From positions 1 through 64,000 of the forward strand of contig CAJUIS010000005.1 of NCBI GenBank assembly GCA_910586645.1: a stretch of 64,000 bases of DNA, read 5' to 3'. Shown here piece after piece: positions 25,715 to 33,884 of this stretch. The notes beneath the pieces are model-generated. The model saw nothing but the letters and a program-made list of their open reading frames with translations, was not told where the DNA came from and searched no databases. This DNA comes from an uncultured Lachnospiraceae bacterium. Its GTDB lineage: Bacteria > Bacillota > Clostridia > Lachnospirales > Lachnospiraceae. The translations under genes and the position numbers were made by a program. The number at the start of each line of letters is the position of its first letter. Position 1 is the first letter of the stretch.

Positions 25715-27799
25715 TTATTCCTCAAACGGATCCGCGGGAGGCTCTCCTTCCGGTTCCTGCTCATCTTCCGGCGTCTGTCCGCCTTCCGGACTGCCTCTTT
25801 CCGGCGTTTGTCCGCCTTCCTGGCCTTCTTCCGGCGTTTGTCTGCCTTCCTGACCGCCTTCTTCCGGCGTCTGTCCGCCTTCCTGACCGCCCTCTTGCGG
25901 CTCCTGTCCGCCTTCCTGGCCTTCTTCCGGCGTCTGCGTCTTCTCTTCATCCGGATAGATATTTAAATACGGAAGGATCTCTTCCAGAATTTCTTTTACC
26001 ACACCCTGTGCGTAATTGCTGTGCGCCTGCTCTTCCACATTCGGCTCGTCAATAATGACATATATGACAAGCTCCGGATTTTCCTGCGGCAGATACCCGA
26101 TAAAAGATACCAGGTAATTTTTTTCCCCTCTTGGATACTTCTGCGCTGTTCCTGTCTTTCCGCCCATGGAATAGCCGTCCACTTTTGCCTCTCTGCCCGT
26201 CCCCTCGGCAACAGTGGAATACAGCCATTCTTTGAGCGTCTCAGACGTTTCTTTTGAAGTCGTTTCCTTTAAAAGCACCGGCTTTTCCGTCTCAATCGTA
26301 TTTCCTTTTGCATCTAATATTTTCTTTACAATATGCGGACGGTAATACTCCCCTCCGTTAATCAGAGAAGAAAATGCGCTCGCAAGCTGAATCATCGTAC
26401 AGTTAAAATTCTGTCCGAAAGAATTCGTCGCAAGATCAAGTTTCTTCATTTCATCAATTAAAAGCCCTCGTTCTTCCCCTGGGAGATCAATCCCCGTCTT
26501 CTGTCCAAAACCAAAAATACTTTGATAATTCTGAAAGTTTTCCACTCCAATCGAATACGACATCTGCATCAGCGCGTCGTTGCACGAATCCATCAGCGCC
26601 TTCTCCAGCGTTTCGGTTCCATGCCCCACCCGGCTGACACAATGCACTTCCTGCCCGCTTAACAGTTCCACGCCGTCGCAGACATACGTCTCGCTGCCGT
26701 TTAACGTTCCCGTATCAAGACCGCACGCTACAGTCATCGGTTTAATTGTCGATCCCGGCTCAAACGTATACGTCACACAAAAATTTTCCCAGAGCTTATT
26801 TAAAAGATCCATCTGCTGCTCATCATTTAATCCGGCCAGTTCCTCTTCCGTAAAGTAATCCTTCACTTCCCTCGGATTGTTCAAATCAAAGCCGGGATTT
26901 TGAGCCATTGCATAAACCTCTCCGTTCTGCGGATTCATTACAATTGCCGCCGCCCGAAGGAACCCGTCGCCTGTAACATAGCCGTTTTTATGCTCCTGAT
27001 TGAATTTTTCCAGCTTTTCTTCAACAACTGACTGAATATGCGCGTCTATCGTGGTGACAATCGTATTTCCGTCTTTTGCGCCGCGAATTGTTTTCTCAAA
27101 ATTATTATCTGAATTTAAATAACCATACTCCCGCCCGTTGATTCCGTTTAATGTGCTGTTGTAATAATTTTCAAGCCCTGTCGTTCCCAGGTTGCTGCCG
27201 GACACAAAGCCAACGACCGATGCCGCCAGCGTGCCGTACGGATAACTGCGGATATATTCTTTTTCAAACCAAACCGCCTTCTGGCTAATCTTCGGCGCGC
27301 TTTCCGTATCGCCTTTCTTCTCTTCCCGCGCCGCATCGTCCTGCAGAAGTTTTTCATAAGGCTGTATTTTTTCGTAAGGAATCCTGCGCAGCAGCACTTC
27401 ATAGGGGCTTTTGGGCCGCTCTTTTAAAAGCTTATGCAAATCTTCCGCATGAAGCTCCTCGAAGCAGTCCGCCAGAGCGTTGATTGTTGCGTCAATCACT
27501 TCTTTTTTCTGTTTATTTAAAACAACACAGTCAAACACCACATTATAGACGTCCAGGCTTGTCGCAAGAACCGTACCTTTCGCGTCCACAATATCGCCGC
27601 GCCGGTAAGGAATGCTCCTGCTGTCATACCCCTGCTGCGACAATACGATTTTTTCATATTTTTCTCCGCTGGAGTATTCAATATACATCAGCCGTCCAAT
27701 CAGAACCGTCAATATAACAGTAATGGCAAGAAAGAAAAAAATCAGTTTCTTCTGCATTCTTTTCAGAAATTTATTTATTCTTCGTTTCTTTCTTTTCAC
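25715..27799 (-). CDS. Class B penicillin-binding protein (PBP2B/FtsI-like) with Gly/Gln/Glu/Pro repeat tail
   Basis: 694 aa. A basic cytosolic start and membrane helix (LIFFFLAITVILTVLIG) are followed by the PBP dimerisation domain. The transpeptidase domain carries Ser350-T-I-Lys353 (FEPGSTIKP), SCN at 405-407 and KTG at 548-550 (GGKTGTAQKYPRG). The last ~72 residues (about 25718-25933) are a low-complexity tandem tail built of units like GGQTPEEGQE, placed outside the membrane where PASTA domains sit in other PBPs. The start is a GTG at 27799 with GGAGG upstream. It is probably the vegetative septal transpeptidase. Confidence 0.88.
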   Translation of the reverse strand: MKRKKRRINKFLKRMQKKLIFFFLAITVILTVLIGRLMYIEYSSGEKYEKIVLSQQGYDSRSIPYRRGDIVDAKGTVLATSLDVYNVVFDCVVLNKQKKEVIDATINALADCFEELHAEDLHKLLKERPKSPYEVLLRRIPYEKIQPYEKLLQDDAAREEKKGDTESAPKISQKAVWFEKEYIRSYPYGTLAASVVGFVSGSNLGTTGLENYYNSTLNGINGREYGYLNSDNNFEKTIRGAKDGNTIVTTIDAHIQSVVEEKLEKFNQEHKNGYVTGDGFLRAAAIVMNPQNGEVYAMAQNPGFDLNNPREVKDYFTEEELAGLNDEQQMDLLNKLWENFCVTYTFEPGSTIKPMTVACGLDTGTLNGSETYVCDGVELLSGQEVHCVSRVGHGTETLEKALMDSCNDALMQMSYSIGVENFQNYQSIFGFGQKTGIDLPGEERGLLIDEMKKLDLATNSFGQNFNCTMIQLASAFSSLINGGEYYRPHIVKKILDAKGNTIETEKPVLLKETTSKETSETLKEWLYSTVAEGTGREAKVDGYSMGGKTGTAQKYPRGEKNYLVSFIGYLPQENPELVIYVIIDEPNVEEQAHSNYAQGVVKEILEEILPYLNIYPDEEKTQTPEEGQEGGQEPQEGGQEGGQTPEEGGQEGRQTPEEGQEGGQTPERGSPEGGQTPEDEQEPEGEPPADPFEE
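25718..25933 (-). repeat. Degenerate minisatellite in the PBP gene encoding a Gly/Gln/Glu/Pro tail
   Basis: The 3' end of the PBP gene repeats a 15-33-bp pattern on the plus strand of the type CCGGCGT-TGTCCGCC-TTCC. It yields units TPEEGQEGGQ, TPEEGGQEGRQ and TPERGSPEGGQ. Units differ by small in-frame changes, so the array probably expands and contracts by slippage or recombination without a frameshift. Confidence 0.8.
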
Positions 27800-27820
27800 G
27801 CTTATCCCTCTGATCCTCCG

Positions 27821-28330
27821 CTACTCCTTCGGTATATCCGAATGCTGATCCATAAAGTCGTCTTTCTTTATGCTGTAGTAAATAATCTGACCGGGAGAAG
27901 CGAACTTCATGCCGTATTCCAGAGCCTTTTTTTTGACTGCGTCCAAATCCGTGGATAAGTCAATCCTTTTCACAGCCGCATCATTGTCCGCCTGAAGATC
28001 CGCGATCCTGCTTTCCAGATTCGATATGTTTTTTGTTCTGCCCGTAATGTCAGCCTGAATCTGGATATAGGCAACGCATACGCTGCCAAACAGAATGGTA
28101 GCCGCCGTACAAAACAGCACGTATCTGAAATTCATTCTGAGCGCCCGCTCCTGATTCCGCCTTGCCGCCCGTCTGTGCTGCTGTCTCCGCCTTTCCTGCT
28201 CCTTTTCAAGCTCCCGTCTCCTGCGCTCTTCCGGCTCACCGTTTAAACGCCGTACCGTATTTCCATCGACGTAATAATTCGTTTTCAGATTTTGTCTTCC
28301 GGTATCATTACGATTTATTTCCCGTCTCAT
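27821..28330 (-). CDS. ftsL: FtsL-like cell division protein
   Basis: 169 aa. A long basic, Arg/Glu-rich cytosolic N-terminus (RRRELEKEQERRRQQHRRAA) leads into one membrane helix (VLFCTAATILFGSVCVAYIQI). Then comes an extracellular coiled coil (NISNLESRIADLQADNDAAV) with the FtsL-like end KKALEYGMKFASPGQIIYY. FtsL is a scaffold of the FtsQLB subcomplex and poorly conserved, so position (between rsmH and the first PBP gene) is the main support. AAAAGGAGAGACAGAGT precedes the ATG. Confidence 0.8.
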   Translation of the reverse strand: MRREINRNDTGRQNLKTNYYVDGNTVRRLNGEPEERRRRELEKEQERRRQQHRRAARRNQERALRMNFRYVLFCTAATILFGSVCVAYIQIQADITGRTKNISNLESRIADLQADNDAAVKRIDLSTDLDAVKKKALEYGMKFASPGQIIYYSIKKDDFMDQHSDIPKE

Positions 28331-28345
28331 ACTCTGTCTCTCCTT

Positions 28346-29296
28346 TTAGTCTTCCCTCTCGGATTTCTCAAATACCCTTAATTTTGCACTCTTCGCCCTT
28401 CTGTTTGCCGCAATTTCCTCTTCTTTTGGAAGAACAGGCTTGCGCGTAACGCATCTTCCTTTTGACTTTTTCCCGCATACACAGACAGGAAAGTCTTTGG
28501 GACAGGTGCATGGGTTTTCGCTTTTCTTAAAATGTTTCTTTACAATCCGGTCCTCCAGGGAATGAAATGTAATAATACATAACCTGCCATTCGGATTCAA
28601 CAGATCTGTCATTTCGTCTAACGTATTTTCCAGCGCTTCCAGTTCATGGTTCAGTTCGATTCGGATTGCCTGAAATGTTCGCTTTGCAGGATGTCCGCCC
28701 GTCATCTGTACTTTTTTTGGAATTGCCGCCGCAATAATCTCCGTCAGCTCTCCCGATGTCTTAATTCGTCTCTCTTTCCTTGCGCTTACGATATGTTTTG
28801 CAATGTTTTTTGCAAAACGGTCTTCCCCGTAATTCCGGATGATATGAAATAAGTCCGTTTCACTGTACTCATTTACAATATCCTCCGCCGTAAGATTTTG
28901 TCTTTGATCCATGCGCATATCAAGCGGGGCGTTTTTTTCCCTGTAGGAAAATCCCCGTTCCGCCGCGTCTAACTGATAGGATGAAACGCCAAGATCCAAG
29001 AGGATTCCGTCTGCTTTTTGAATTCCTTCGCCGGATAAGACTTCTTTTATATTGCAGTAATTGGAATGGACAATCGTTACACAGCTTTTGTATGGCTTAA
29101 GACGCGCCGCCGCCGCCCGGACAGCGTCCTCGTCCTGATCCATGCCGATTAACCTTCCGTTTCCGCCAAGCCTCTTTGCAATTTCAAATGAGTGTCCGGC
29201 TCCGCCAAGCGTTCCGTCCACATAAATTCCATCCGGCTTTATCTGCAAATATTCAATTGCCTCTTCCAGCAAAACGGATTTGTGGTTAAACTCCAT
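28346..29296 (-). CDS. rsmH: 16S rRNA (cytosine-1402 N4) methyltransferase
   Basis: Methylates C1402 in the decoding centre of 16S rRNA. 316 aa from MEFNHKSVLLEEAI. SAM-binding motif VDGTLGGAGHSFEIAKRLG, GMDQDEDA, ILLDLGVSSYQLD, the conserved FSYREKNAPLDMRMDQ and the C-terminal TFHSLEDRIVK are all in place. A start 12 nt earlier (MKKF) has its ribosome site AGAGG directly against the ATG, so the ATG at 29296 is preferred. Second gene of the dcw operon, 19 bp after mraZ. Confidence 0.97.
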   Translation of the reverse strand: MEFNHKSVLLEEAIEYLQIKPDGIYVDGTLGGAGHSFEIAKRLGGNGRLIGMDQDEDAVRAAAARLKPYKSCVTIVHSNYCNIKEVLSGEGIQKADGILLDLGVSSYQLDAAERGFSYREKNAPLDMRMDQRQNLTAEDIVNEYSETDLFHIIRNYGEDRFAKNIAKHIVSARKERRIKTSGELTEIIAAAIPKKVQMTGGHPAKRTFQAIRIELNHELEALENTLDEMTDLLNPNGRLCIITFHSLEDRIVKKHFKKSENPCTCPKDFPVCVCGKKSKGRCVTRKPVLPKEEEIAANRRAKSAKLRVFEKSERED

Positions 29297-29314
29297 AAAT
29301 TTCTTCATCCTCTG

Positions 29315-29746
29315 CTAAATACTAAGTCCAAGCTCCGCCATATGTTCTGCAATTTCATCCATGTCATCATATGTATTTGCATCCTGCCAGCGCTCTTTGC
29401 TCCAGATTTCCACTCTGTTTAAAACGCCGACAGACACGATGTCTTTCTGTAAATCCGCATACCCCCGCAGCGCCTGCGGAAGCAAAATCCTCCCCTGCTT
29501 GTCCGCTTCGCAGACTGCTGCGCCTGCAAAGAAGAACCGGGAAAATTTTCTCGCATCTTTTGTCGTCAGTGGAATGTTGCGGAATTTCTCTTCTATATCT
29601 GTCCATTCTTTCTTTGGGTACACGAAAAGACAGCCATCCAGTCCTTTGGTTGCAATAAATTCGCCGCCCAGCTTTTCCCTGAATCTGGATGGAACAATCA
29701 GTCTGCCTTTGGCATCAATTGTATGGCTGTATTCTCCCATGAACAT
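29315..29746 (-). CDS. mraZ: Transcriptional regulator MraZ
   Basis: 143 aa with two SpoVT-AbrB-type DNA-binding halves, each with the DxxGR motif: HTIDAKGRLIVPSRFR and ADKQGRILLPQALR. MraZ forms rings and represses the dcw operon by binding short direct repeats in its leader. The start at 29746 (MFMGEYSHT) has GGGGTGAT just upstream; an in-frame GTG at 29755 is less likely. It is the first gene of the dcw cluster, with a clear operator and promoter upstream. Confidence 0.96.
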   Translation of the reverse strand: MFMGEYSHTIDAKGRLIVPSRFREKLGGEFIATKGLDGCLFVYPKKEWTDIEEKFRNIPLTTKDARKFSRFFFAGAAVCEADKQGRILLPQALRGYADLQKDIVSVGVLNRVEIWSKERWQDANTYDDMDEIAEHMAELGLSI

Positions 29747-29768
29747 ATTGATCACCCCGGATGCTTTC

Positions 29769-29808
29769 GCTCCACTTTAACCCATTTTCTTCCACTTTCC
29801 TCCACATT
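29769..29808 (-). promoter_or_regulatory. MraZ operator: four 10-bp direct repeats
   Basis: Minus strand, in order: AATGTGGAGG, AAAGTGGAAG, AAAATGGGTT, AAAGTGGAGC. All share an AAARTGG core at an exact 10-bp (one helical turn) period. The array lies between the -10 box and the mraZ start, so it overlaps or follows the transcription start. Published MraZ operators in Mycoplasma and E. coli are tandem repeats of this kind with the same period. Confidence 0.85.
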
Positions 29809-29815
29809 ACTGTTC

Positions 29816-29844
29816 ATTCTATCCCAAGTGCGCCAAAATTGCAA
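29816..29844 (-). promoter_or_regulatory. Sigma-A-type promoter of the dcw operon
   Basis: Minus strand TTGCAA (29839-29844), 17 bp, TAGAAT (29816-29821), immediately before the MraZ repeats. It should drive mraZ-rsmH-ftsL and the following genes. Confidence 0.6.
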
Positions 29845-29882
29845 CACCATTGAAGAAAAAGTTGACAAAATAAGCAATTAGC

Positions 29883-29924
29883 GAAAAAAAACGCCGCTGC
29901 CTGCAAATTGCAGACAACGGCGCT
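29883..29924 (-). terminator. Strong terminator after the kinase/Dabb operon
   Basis: Minus strand GCGCCGTTGTCTGCAA pairs with TTGCAGGCAGCGGCGT, followed by TTTTTTTTC. It lies right after the Dabb stop codon and upstream of the dcw promoter. Confidence 0.92.
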
Positions 29925-29932
29925 CTTTACTG

Positions 29933-30235
29933 TCAAACCTCAAAATCCATACACATTCTTGTCTTTGTATATGGCCTGACTTTTGCATCCGCTATTTTTA
30001 CGTGTTCCGGATGAACGGAATATCCCTTCAGAGCTTTTTCATCCGTAAACGCAGAATCCAGCATTACGTCCGCATTCGATGACGGCAGACAGTCCGTCTG
30101 TACGCATATGTCCAAAAGGCCCGGAATTTTTTCCTTCAGGCTTTCCAGTCCCTCTTTTATCCCTTCTTTTATCTTCTCCCTTTCTTCTGTCCGGCATTCT
30201 TCTTTTAACTGCCATAATATTACATGTTTAACCAT
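29933..30235 (-). CDS. Dabb (stress-responsive A/B barrel) domain protein
   Basis: A 100-residue single-domain ferredoxin-like dimeric alpha/beta barrel. It opens with MVKHVILWQLKEE, the typical Dabb first strand, and carries DVMLDSAFTDEKALKGYSVHPEH, where the conserved YxxHPxH-like segment is clear. Dabb proteins have no fixed function (stress proteins, cyclases, small-molecule binding). The gene overlaps the 3' end of the hybrid kinase by 8 bp and ends in a strong terminator, so it is the last gene of the signalling operon. Confidence 0.88.
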   Translation of the reverse strand: MVKHVILWQLKEECRTEEREKIKEGIKEGLESLKEKIPGLLDICVQTDCLPSSNADVMLDSAFTDEKALKGYSVHPEHVKIADAKVRPYTKTRMCMDFEV

Positions 30236-32930
30236 TTTTTTCTCCGTCCCATTCTTTTAAAATTTCTTCGCACCGATCCACGTCAATGTCTTCCGCCGCT
30301 TCTTTTAAACGTTCAAACAAATCCTGCTGCCGGTCTTTATAGCTGTACCGCTCCATGTTCTGGATGACCTCCGCCATTCCATCCATATCAAGATCGTCCA
30401 TCGCCCTGCGCATATCTTTAAAACATTCTTTTTTCACATCATCCGGAATCGGCTTCTTTTCCGCCGCTTCTTTTTGAGACTCTTTTTTCTTGTCTGAACA
30501 AAACGGCTCCAAAACAGCAAGATAGTTCCGGTACTGTTCCAGCATCTCGTCCGTTCTCCTGTGAATGAAAACAGAATCCTTTGCGTTTCCGGCCTTTTCC
30601 AAAGCCGCCGCCTTTTCGGACAGCGCGCTTGCTCCGATCTGTCTGGAAGAACTCTTTAACGCATGGACTTCTATTGTATAATCCGGCCAGTTTTCCTGCT
30701 CCTCAAGCTCTTTTATAAGCTTAGACTTCTTTTCAATGCTTTTGTAATAAACTTTTAAAATCGTCCAGAACAGCTCCTCGCTGCCCAAAAATTTCATAGC
30801 GAACGCCACGTTTAAATCTCCGACAATAATGTCGCCGCTTTCCGCTTGTTTCTGAACGCCCAGCGTCCCATGCGTCTTTTTGATTTTTTCGGGAGGAAGC
30901 CATTTTTTTACTTTTCCAATCAGCATACGAAGCTCAATTGGCTTTGGAACAAAATCATTCATGCCCTCCCGGCAGAACATTTCCTTCGTCCCTTCGACGG
31001 CGTTTGCCGTCAGGGCGATAATTGGGATATTTTCGTATTCTTTATGGAAACGCCGGATAATATGGGTTGTTTCCACTCCGTCCAGCTCCGGCATCATATG
31101 ATCCATAAAGATAATGTCATAACGAAACTTACTGATTTTTTCTATGGCGGCTTTTCCGCTCATCACCGTGTCAATTTTCATTTTAAGCGGCTCTAACAGA
31201 CCCTCCGCAACCGTCAGGTTGACCGCGTTGTCATCCACCAGAAGCACTTCCGCGTCCGGGGCAATAAAGTCAAAGCCTTTGTCGTCCGAATCAGCGTCTT
31301 CAAAATGCAGCTCCTCCCGGTTTAGTATTACTGCGATATTCAGTGCAAAAACAGGTTTTTTCATTACCAGAAGATTTGAAATGTCGTATTTTACATCGTC
31401 AAAAAAGTCAATGATAAGAACTGCCGTAAGCTCCTGGTTCTCTTTCACATACATTTTTACCTCTTCGGTAAACATGGCGCTTTCTATAAAAAGAAATGTC
31501 TTTTTCCCGTTCGTCTTCCCTTCCAGCTCCCGTACAGAATGAATCGTCCGGTATTCCACGCCAAGATGCGCCATATCCGTCTGCATCCCTTCATTCATAT
31601 AGGGATTGGAAATCAATCCGGCAGCCAGGATCAAAGACGGTTCCCGCACGCTGACACAGGGCGTTTCATCGACAATTTTCTGCGGCAGAGCAAACGAAAA
31701 CCTGCTTCCCTTCTGGTACTCGCTTTCCACCTGTATGCTTCCGTTCATAAGCGACAGCAGATGCCTTGAAATTGCAAGCCCAAGCCCCGTTCCTTCGATA
31801 TTCCGGTTTCTCTTGCTGTCCACCTGCTGAAATGACTCGAAAAGCTTGTCGATATCTGTCTTTTTTATGCCAATCCCCGTATCCTCTACGGCAATCCTCA
31901 GTTCTATCTCATCGGAAGACGTCTTTATATAATCCAGTTTAAGTAAAATCCTGCCTTCAAATGTAAATTTCGCCGCATTTCCGGCGATATTTAAAAGCAC
32001 CTGCTTGATTCTTATATTATCCCCGGAAAGTTTGTTGGGGAGCGTCGGGGAAATATCCAGCACCAGCTCGACTTTTTTTCCTTTCAGCCTTGTCATAACA
32101 ATATTGGCGACATCGTATATAAGCGATATCGGCTCGTAATCCACTACGCTGATATCCATTTTTCCGGACTCTATTTTTGAAAAATCCAGAATATCATTGA
32201 TAATGGTAAGCAGCGACTTTCCCGCTTCTTTTATCTGGTTGATGTGTTCTTTTGCAGCCGGCGGAAGCTCTTCCCGCAGCGCCATCTCCGCCATCCCGAT
32301 TACAGCGTTCATCGGCGTCCGGATTTCATGGCTCATATTGGCCAGAAAATCAGACTTCATATGCATGGATTTTTCAAGTTCCAGATTTGTCCGGTAAACC
32401 AGGTTCTTATGGTATGCCATATCGGATAAAACGTCCGCCACAGTATAAAGAAACTGTGCGGCGTTGTTTATTTTTTCCTGGCTGAATATTTTGATTTTCT
32501 TTACTGCCGCTTCACATTCTTTTGGATCCGCGCCAATTTCTCCTGAAATCTTCTCCAAAAACGTATCTTCCGGTTCCCCGGAAAACACCTGCCCCCCAAT
32601 CAAAGAACCCAAAAGCCTGCCTTCGGCCATAATCGGAACGGCAAAATTTACCAGCCCGGCATGGCAGTTATATATGGCAAATCTGCCTTTTTTTAATACC
32701 TCTTCCACTCCGTCTGCGCCGCATATCCTGCAGTGCAGATGTCCCTCTTCTCCGTCTTTTGCATATTTCTGGCAAAATTCACAGAAACCGGCCCTTTCTG
32801 TTACGGCCGCCCCGTTCGCGTCCACAGCGGCAACGGCGATTCCTGTCAGCCCCTCAAATGCACTCTGTAACTTCTGAAGCGTTTTGACATCAATAAAATC
32901 CGTCAAATGCAGATCATAATCTATCTCCAT
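30228..32930 (-). CDS. Hybrid sensor histidine kinase with PocR sensor, receiver and Hpt domains
   Basis: 900 aa, no membrane segment. Domains: PocR ligand-binding domain (~8-165) with the family's Cys cluster (Cys50, Cys53, Cys67, Cys70, Cys89); coiled coil; HisKA with phospho-His201 in LANMSHEIRTPMNAV; HATPase with GNAAKFTFEG, DTGIGI and GTGLGL; a degenerate middle receiver-like region (~430-540); a full receiver (VLLVDDNAVNL, IIFMDHMMPELDG, PKPIEL); and a C-terminal Hpt domain (EVHALKSSSRQIGA). PocR domains are proposed to bind hydrocarbon derivatives such as propanediol. It forms an operon with the upstream response regulator (30 bp gap). The ATG is preceded by AAAAGGAG. Confidence 0.9.
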   Translation of the reverse strand: MEIDYDLHLTDFIDVKTLQKLQSAFEGLTGIAVAAVDANGAAVTERAGFCEFCQKYAKDGEEGHLHCRICGADGVEEVLKKGRFAIYNCHAGLVNFAVPIMAEGRLLGSLIGGQVFSGEPEDTFLEKISGEIGADPKECEAAVKKIKIFSQEKINNAAQFLYTVADVLSDMAYHKNLVYRTNLELEKSMHMKSDFLANMSHEIRTPMNAVIGMAEMALREELPPAAKEHINQIKEAGKSLLTIINDILDFSKIESGKMDISVVDYEPISLIYDVANIVMTRLKGKKVELVLDISPTLPNKLSGDNIRIKQVLLNIAGNAAKFTFEGRILLKLDYIKTSSDEIELRIAVEDTGIGIKKTDIDKLFESFQQVDSKRNRNIEGTGLGLAISRHLLSLMNGSIQVESEYQKGSRFSFALPQKIVDETPCVSVREPSLILAAGLISNPYMNEGMQTDMAHLGVEYRTIHSVRELEGKTNGKKTFLFIESAMFTEEVKMYVKENQELTAVLIIDFFDDVKYDISNLLVMKKPVFALNIAVILNREELHFEDADSDDKGFDFIAPDAEVLLVDDNAVNLTVAEGLLEPLKMKIDTVMSGKAAIEKISKFRYDIIFMDHMMPELDGVETTHIIRRFHKEYENIPIIALTANAVEGTKEMFCREGMNDFVPKPIELRMLIGKVKKWLPPEKIKKTHGTLGVQKQAESGDIIVGDLNVAFAMKFLGSEELFWTILKVYYKSIEKKSKLIKELEEQENWPDYTIEVHALKSSSRQIGASALSEKAAALEKAGNAKDSVFIHRRTDEMLEQYRNYLAVLEPFCSDKKKESQKEAAEKKPIPDDVKKECFKDMRRAMDDLDMDGMAEVIQNMERYSYKDRQQDLFERLKEAAEDIDVDRCEEILKEWDGEKNG

Positions 32931-32960
32931 AAAACAATCTCCTTTTGTCTGTGAACAGTA

Positions 32961-33791
32961 TTAATTCACTGCATTTTCAATTGCTTCCAGCAGCTTATCG
33001 TGGTTAATGGGTTTCAGCAGATACCCCTTCGGCTTTAATACAAGCGCTTCCCGGATTTTTCCGCTGTCTGTGACCCCGGTAAGGAAAATAACCGGTATGT
33101 CTTTCGTATCGTCGTTTGCGCGCAGCTTTTCCAAAACGACAGGCCCGCTTTCCTCCGGCATTTCATAATCCAGCAAAATCAGATCCGCTGTTTTGCGCTC
33201 TAAAAATTTCATGGCGATTTTCCCGCTGATTGCAGTTGCGACATCGTAGCGGTCACGCAGATTCTCTTTCAAAGTCTTTAACATAATCGGACTGTCATCA
33301 ACAATCAGGATCAGTTTGCGGCGCGTGGGATTCAGTTCCGGAAGAATCATTTCCAGGGATTCGGAAATCTCCTTCTCTTCTTTTTCAAGTTCCTTCTCTT
33401 CCTCTTCTTCCGGCTCTGCGTTCCACTGTTCCATAAATTTCAAAATCTTTATCCGCATCATCTCTGCCGTTAAAGGCTTAATCAGCGTAAGATCCGATAC
33501 GTTGATCGCTGTCTTTTCAAACTCATCGCAGTCTTCCCTTGAACCAATCAAAACAAATGGAATTTCATGCCGGTTTACCTGATATTTTACATTTATCATC
33601 TGATTGTATATATCCAACTGTTCATTATAAATGCAATATACACACAAATCCGGCTGAAAATAGTGCAGATGCCTGATAATATCTATGTAACGCACGGAAG
33701 TGGTAACCGTCTCAAAAACATCTCCCATCTGATCAAAGAAATCATCAATTACCGAATTGTTCTTTCCAATTAACAACGCTTTATATTTCAT
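32961..33791 (-). CDS. Double-receiver response regulator without output domain
   Basis: 276 aa. Residues 1-120 form a receiver-like fold that lacks the acidic pocket and phospho-Asp (PDLCVYCIYNEQ at that place), so it is a pseudo-receiver. A Glu-rich linker (about residues 126-147) leads to a complete receiver: LILIVDDSPIMLK, phospho-Asp in LILLDYEMPEESG, VIFLTGVTD and KGYLLKPIN. No DNA-binding domain follows. It probably takes phosphate from the kinase encoded next. The start at 33791 is chosen by spacing from AGGAGG; the ATG at 33797 touches it. Confidence 0.85.
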   Translation of the reverse strand: MKYKALLIGKNNSVIDDFFDQMGDVFETVTTSVRYIDIIRHLHYFQPDLCVYCIYNEQLDIYNQMINVKYQVNRHEIPFVLIGSREDCDEFEKTAINVSDLTLIKPLTAEMMRIKILKFMEQWNAEPEEEEEKELEKEEKEISESLEMILPELNPTRRKLILIVDDSPIMLKTLKENLRDRYDVATAISGKIAMKFLERKTADLILLDYEMPEESGPVVLEKLRANDDTKDIPVIFLTGVTDSGKIREALVLKPKGYLLKPINHDKLLEAIENAVN

Positions 33792-33832
33792 GTGCATCCT
33801 CCTCGTTCTTATTCCATAATTTATCTGTTAAA

Positions 33833-33861
33833 ATAGTATCATACTGCAAAGAATTTCGCAA
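33833..33861 (-). promoter_or_regulatory. Sigma-A-type promoter of the receiver/kinase operon
   Basis: Minus strand TTGCGA (33856-33861), 17 bp, TACTAT (33833-33838), about 40 bp before the regulator's start codon. Confidence 0.45.
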
Positions 33862-33884
33862 CTTGATGCCTTTTAAAAAGCGCT

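Noticed and set aside
25690..25950. Lys/Arg-rich 86-codon minus-strand frame
   Set aside because: It is only a shifted reading of the PBP tail minisatellite.
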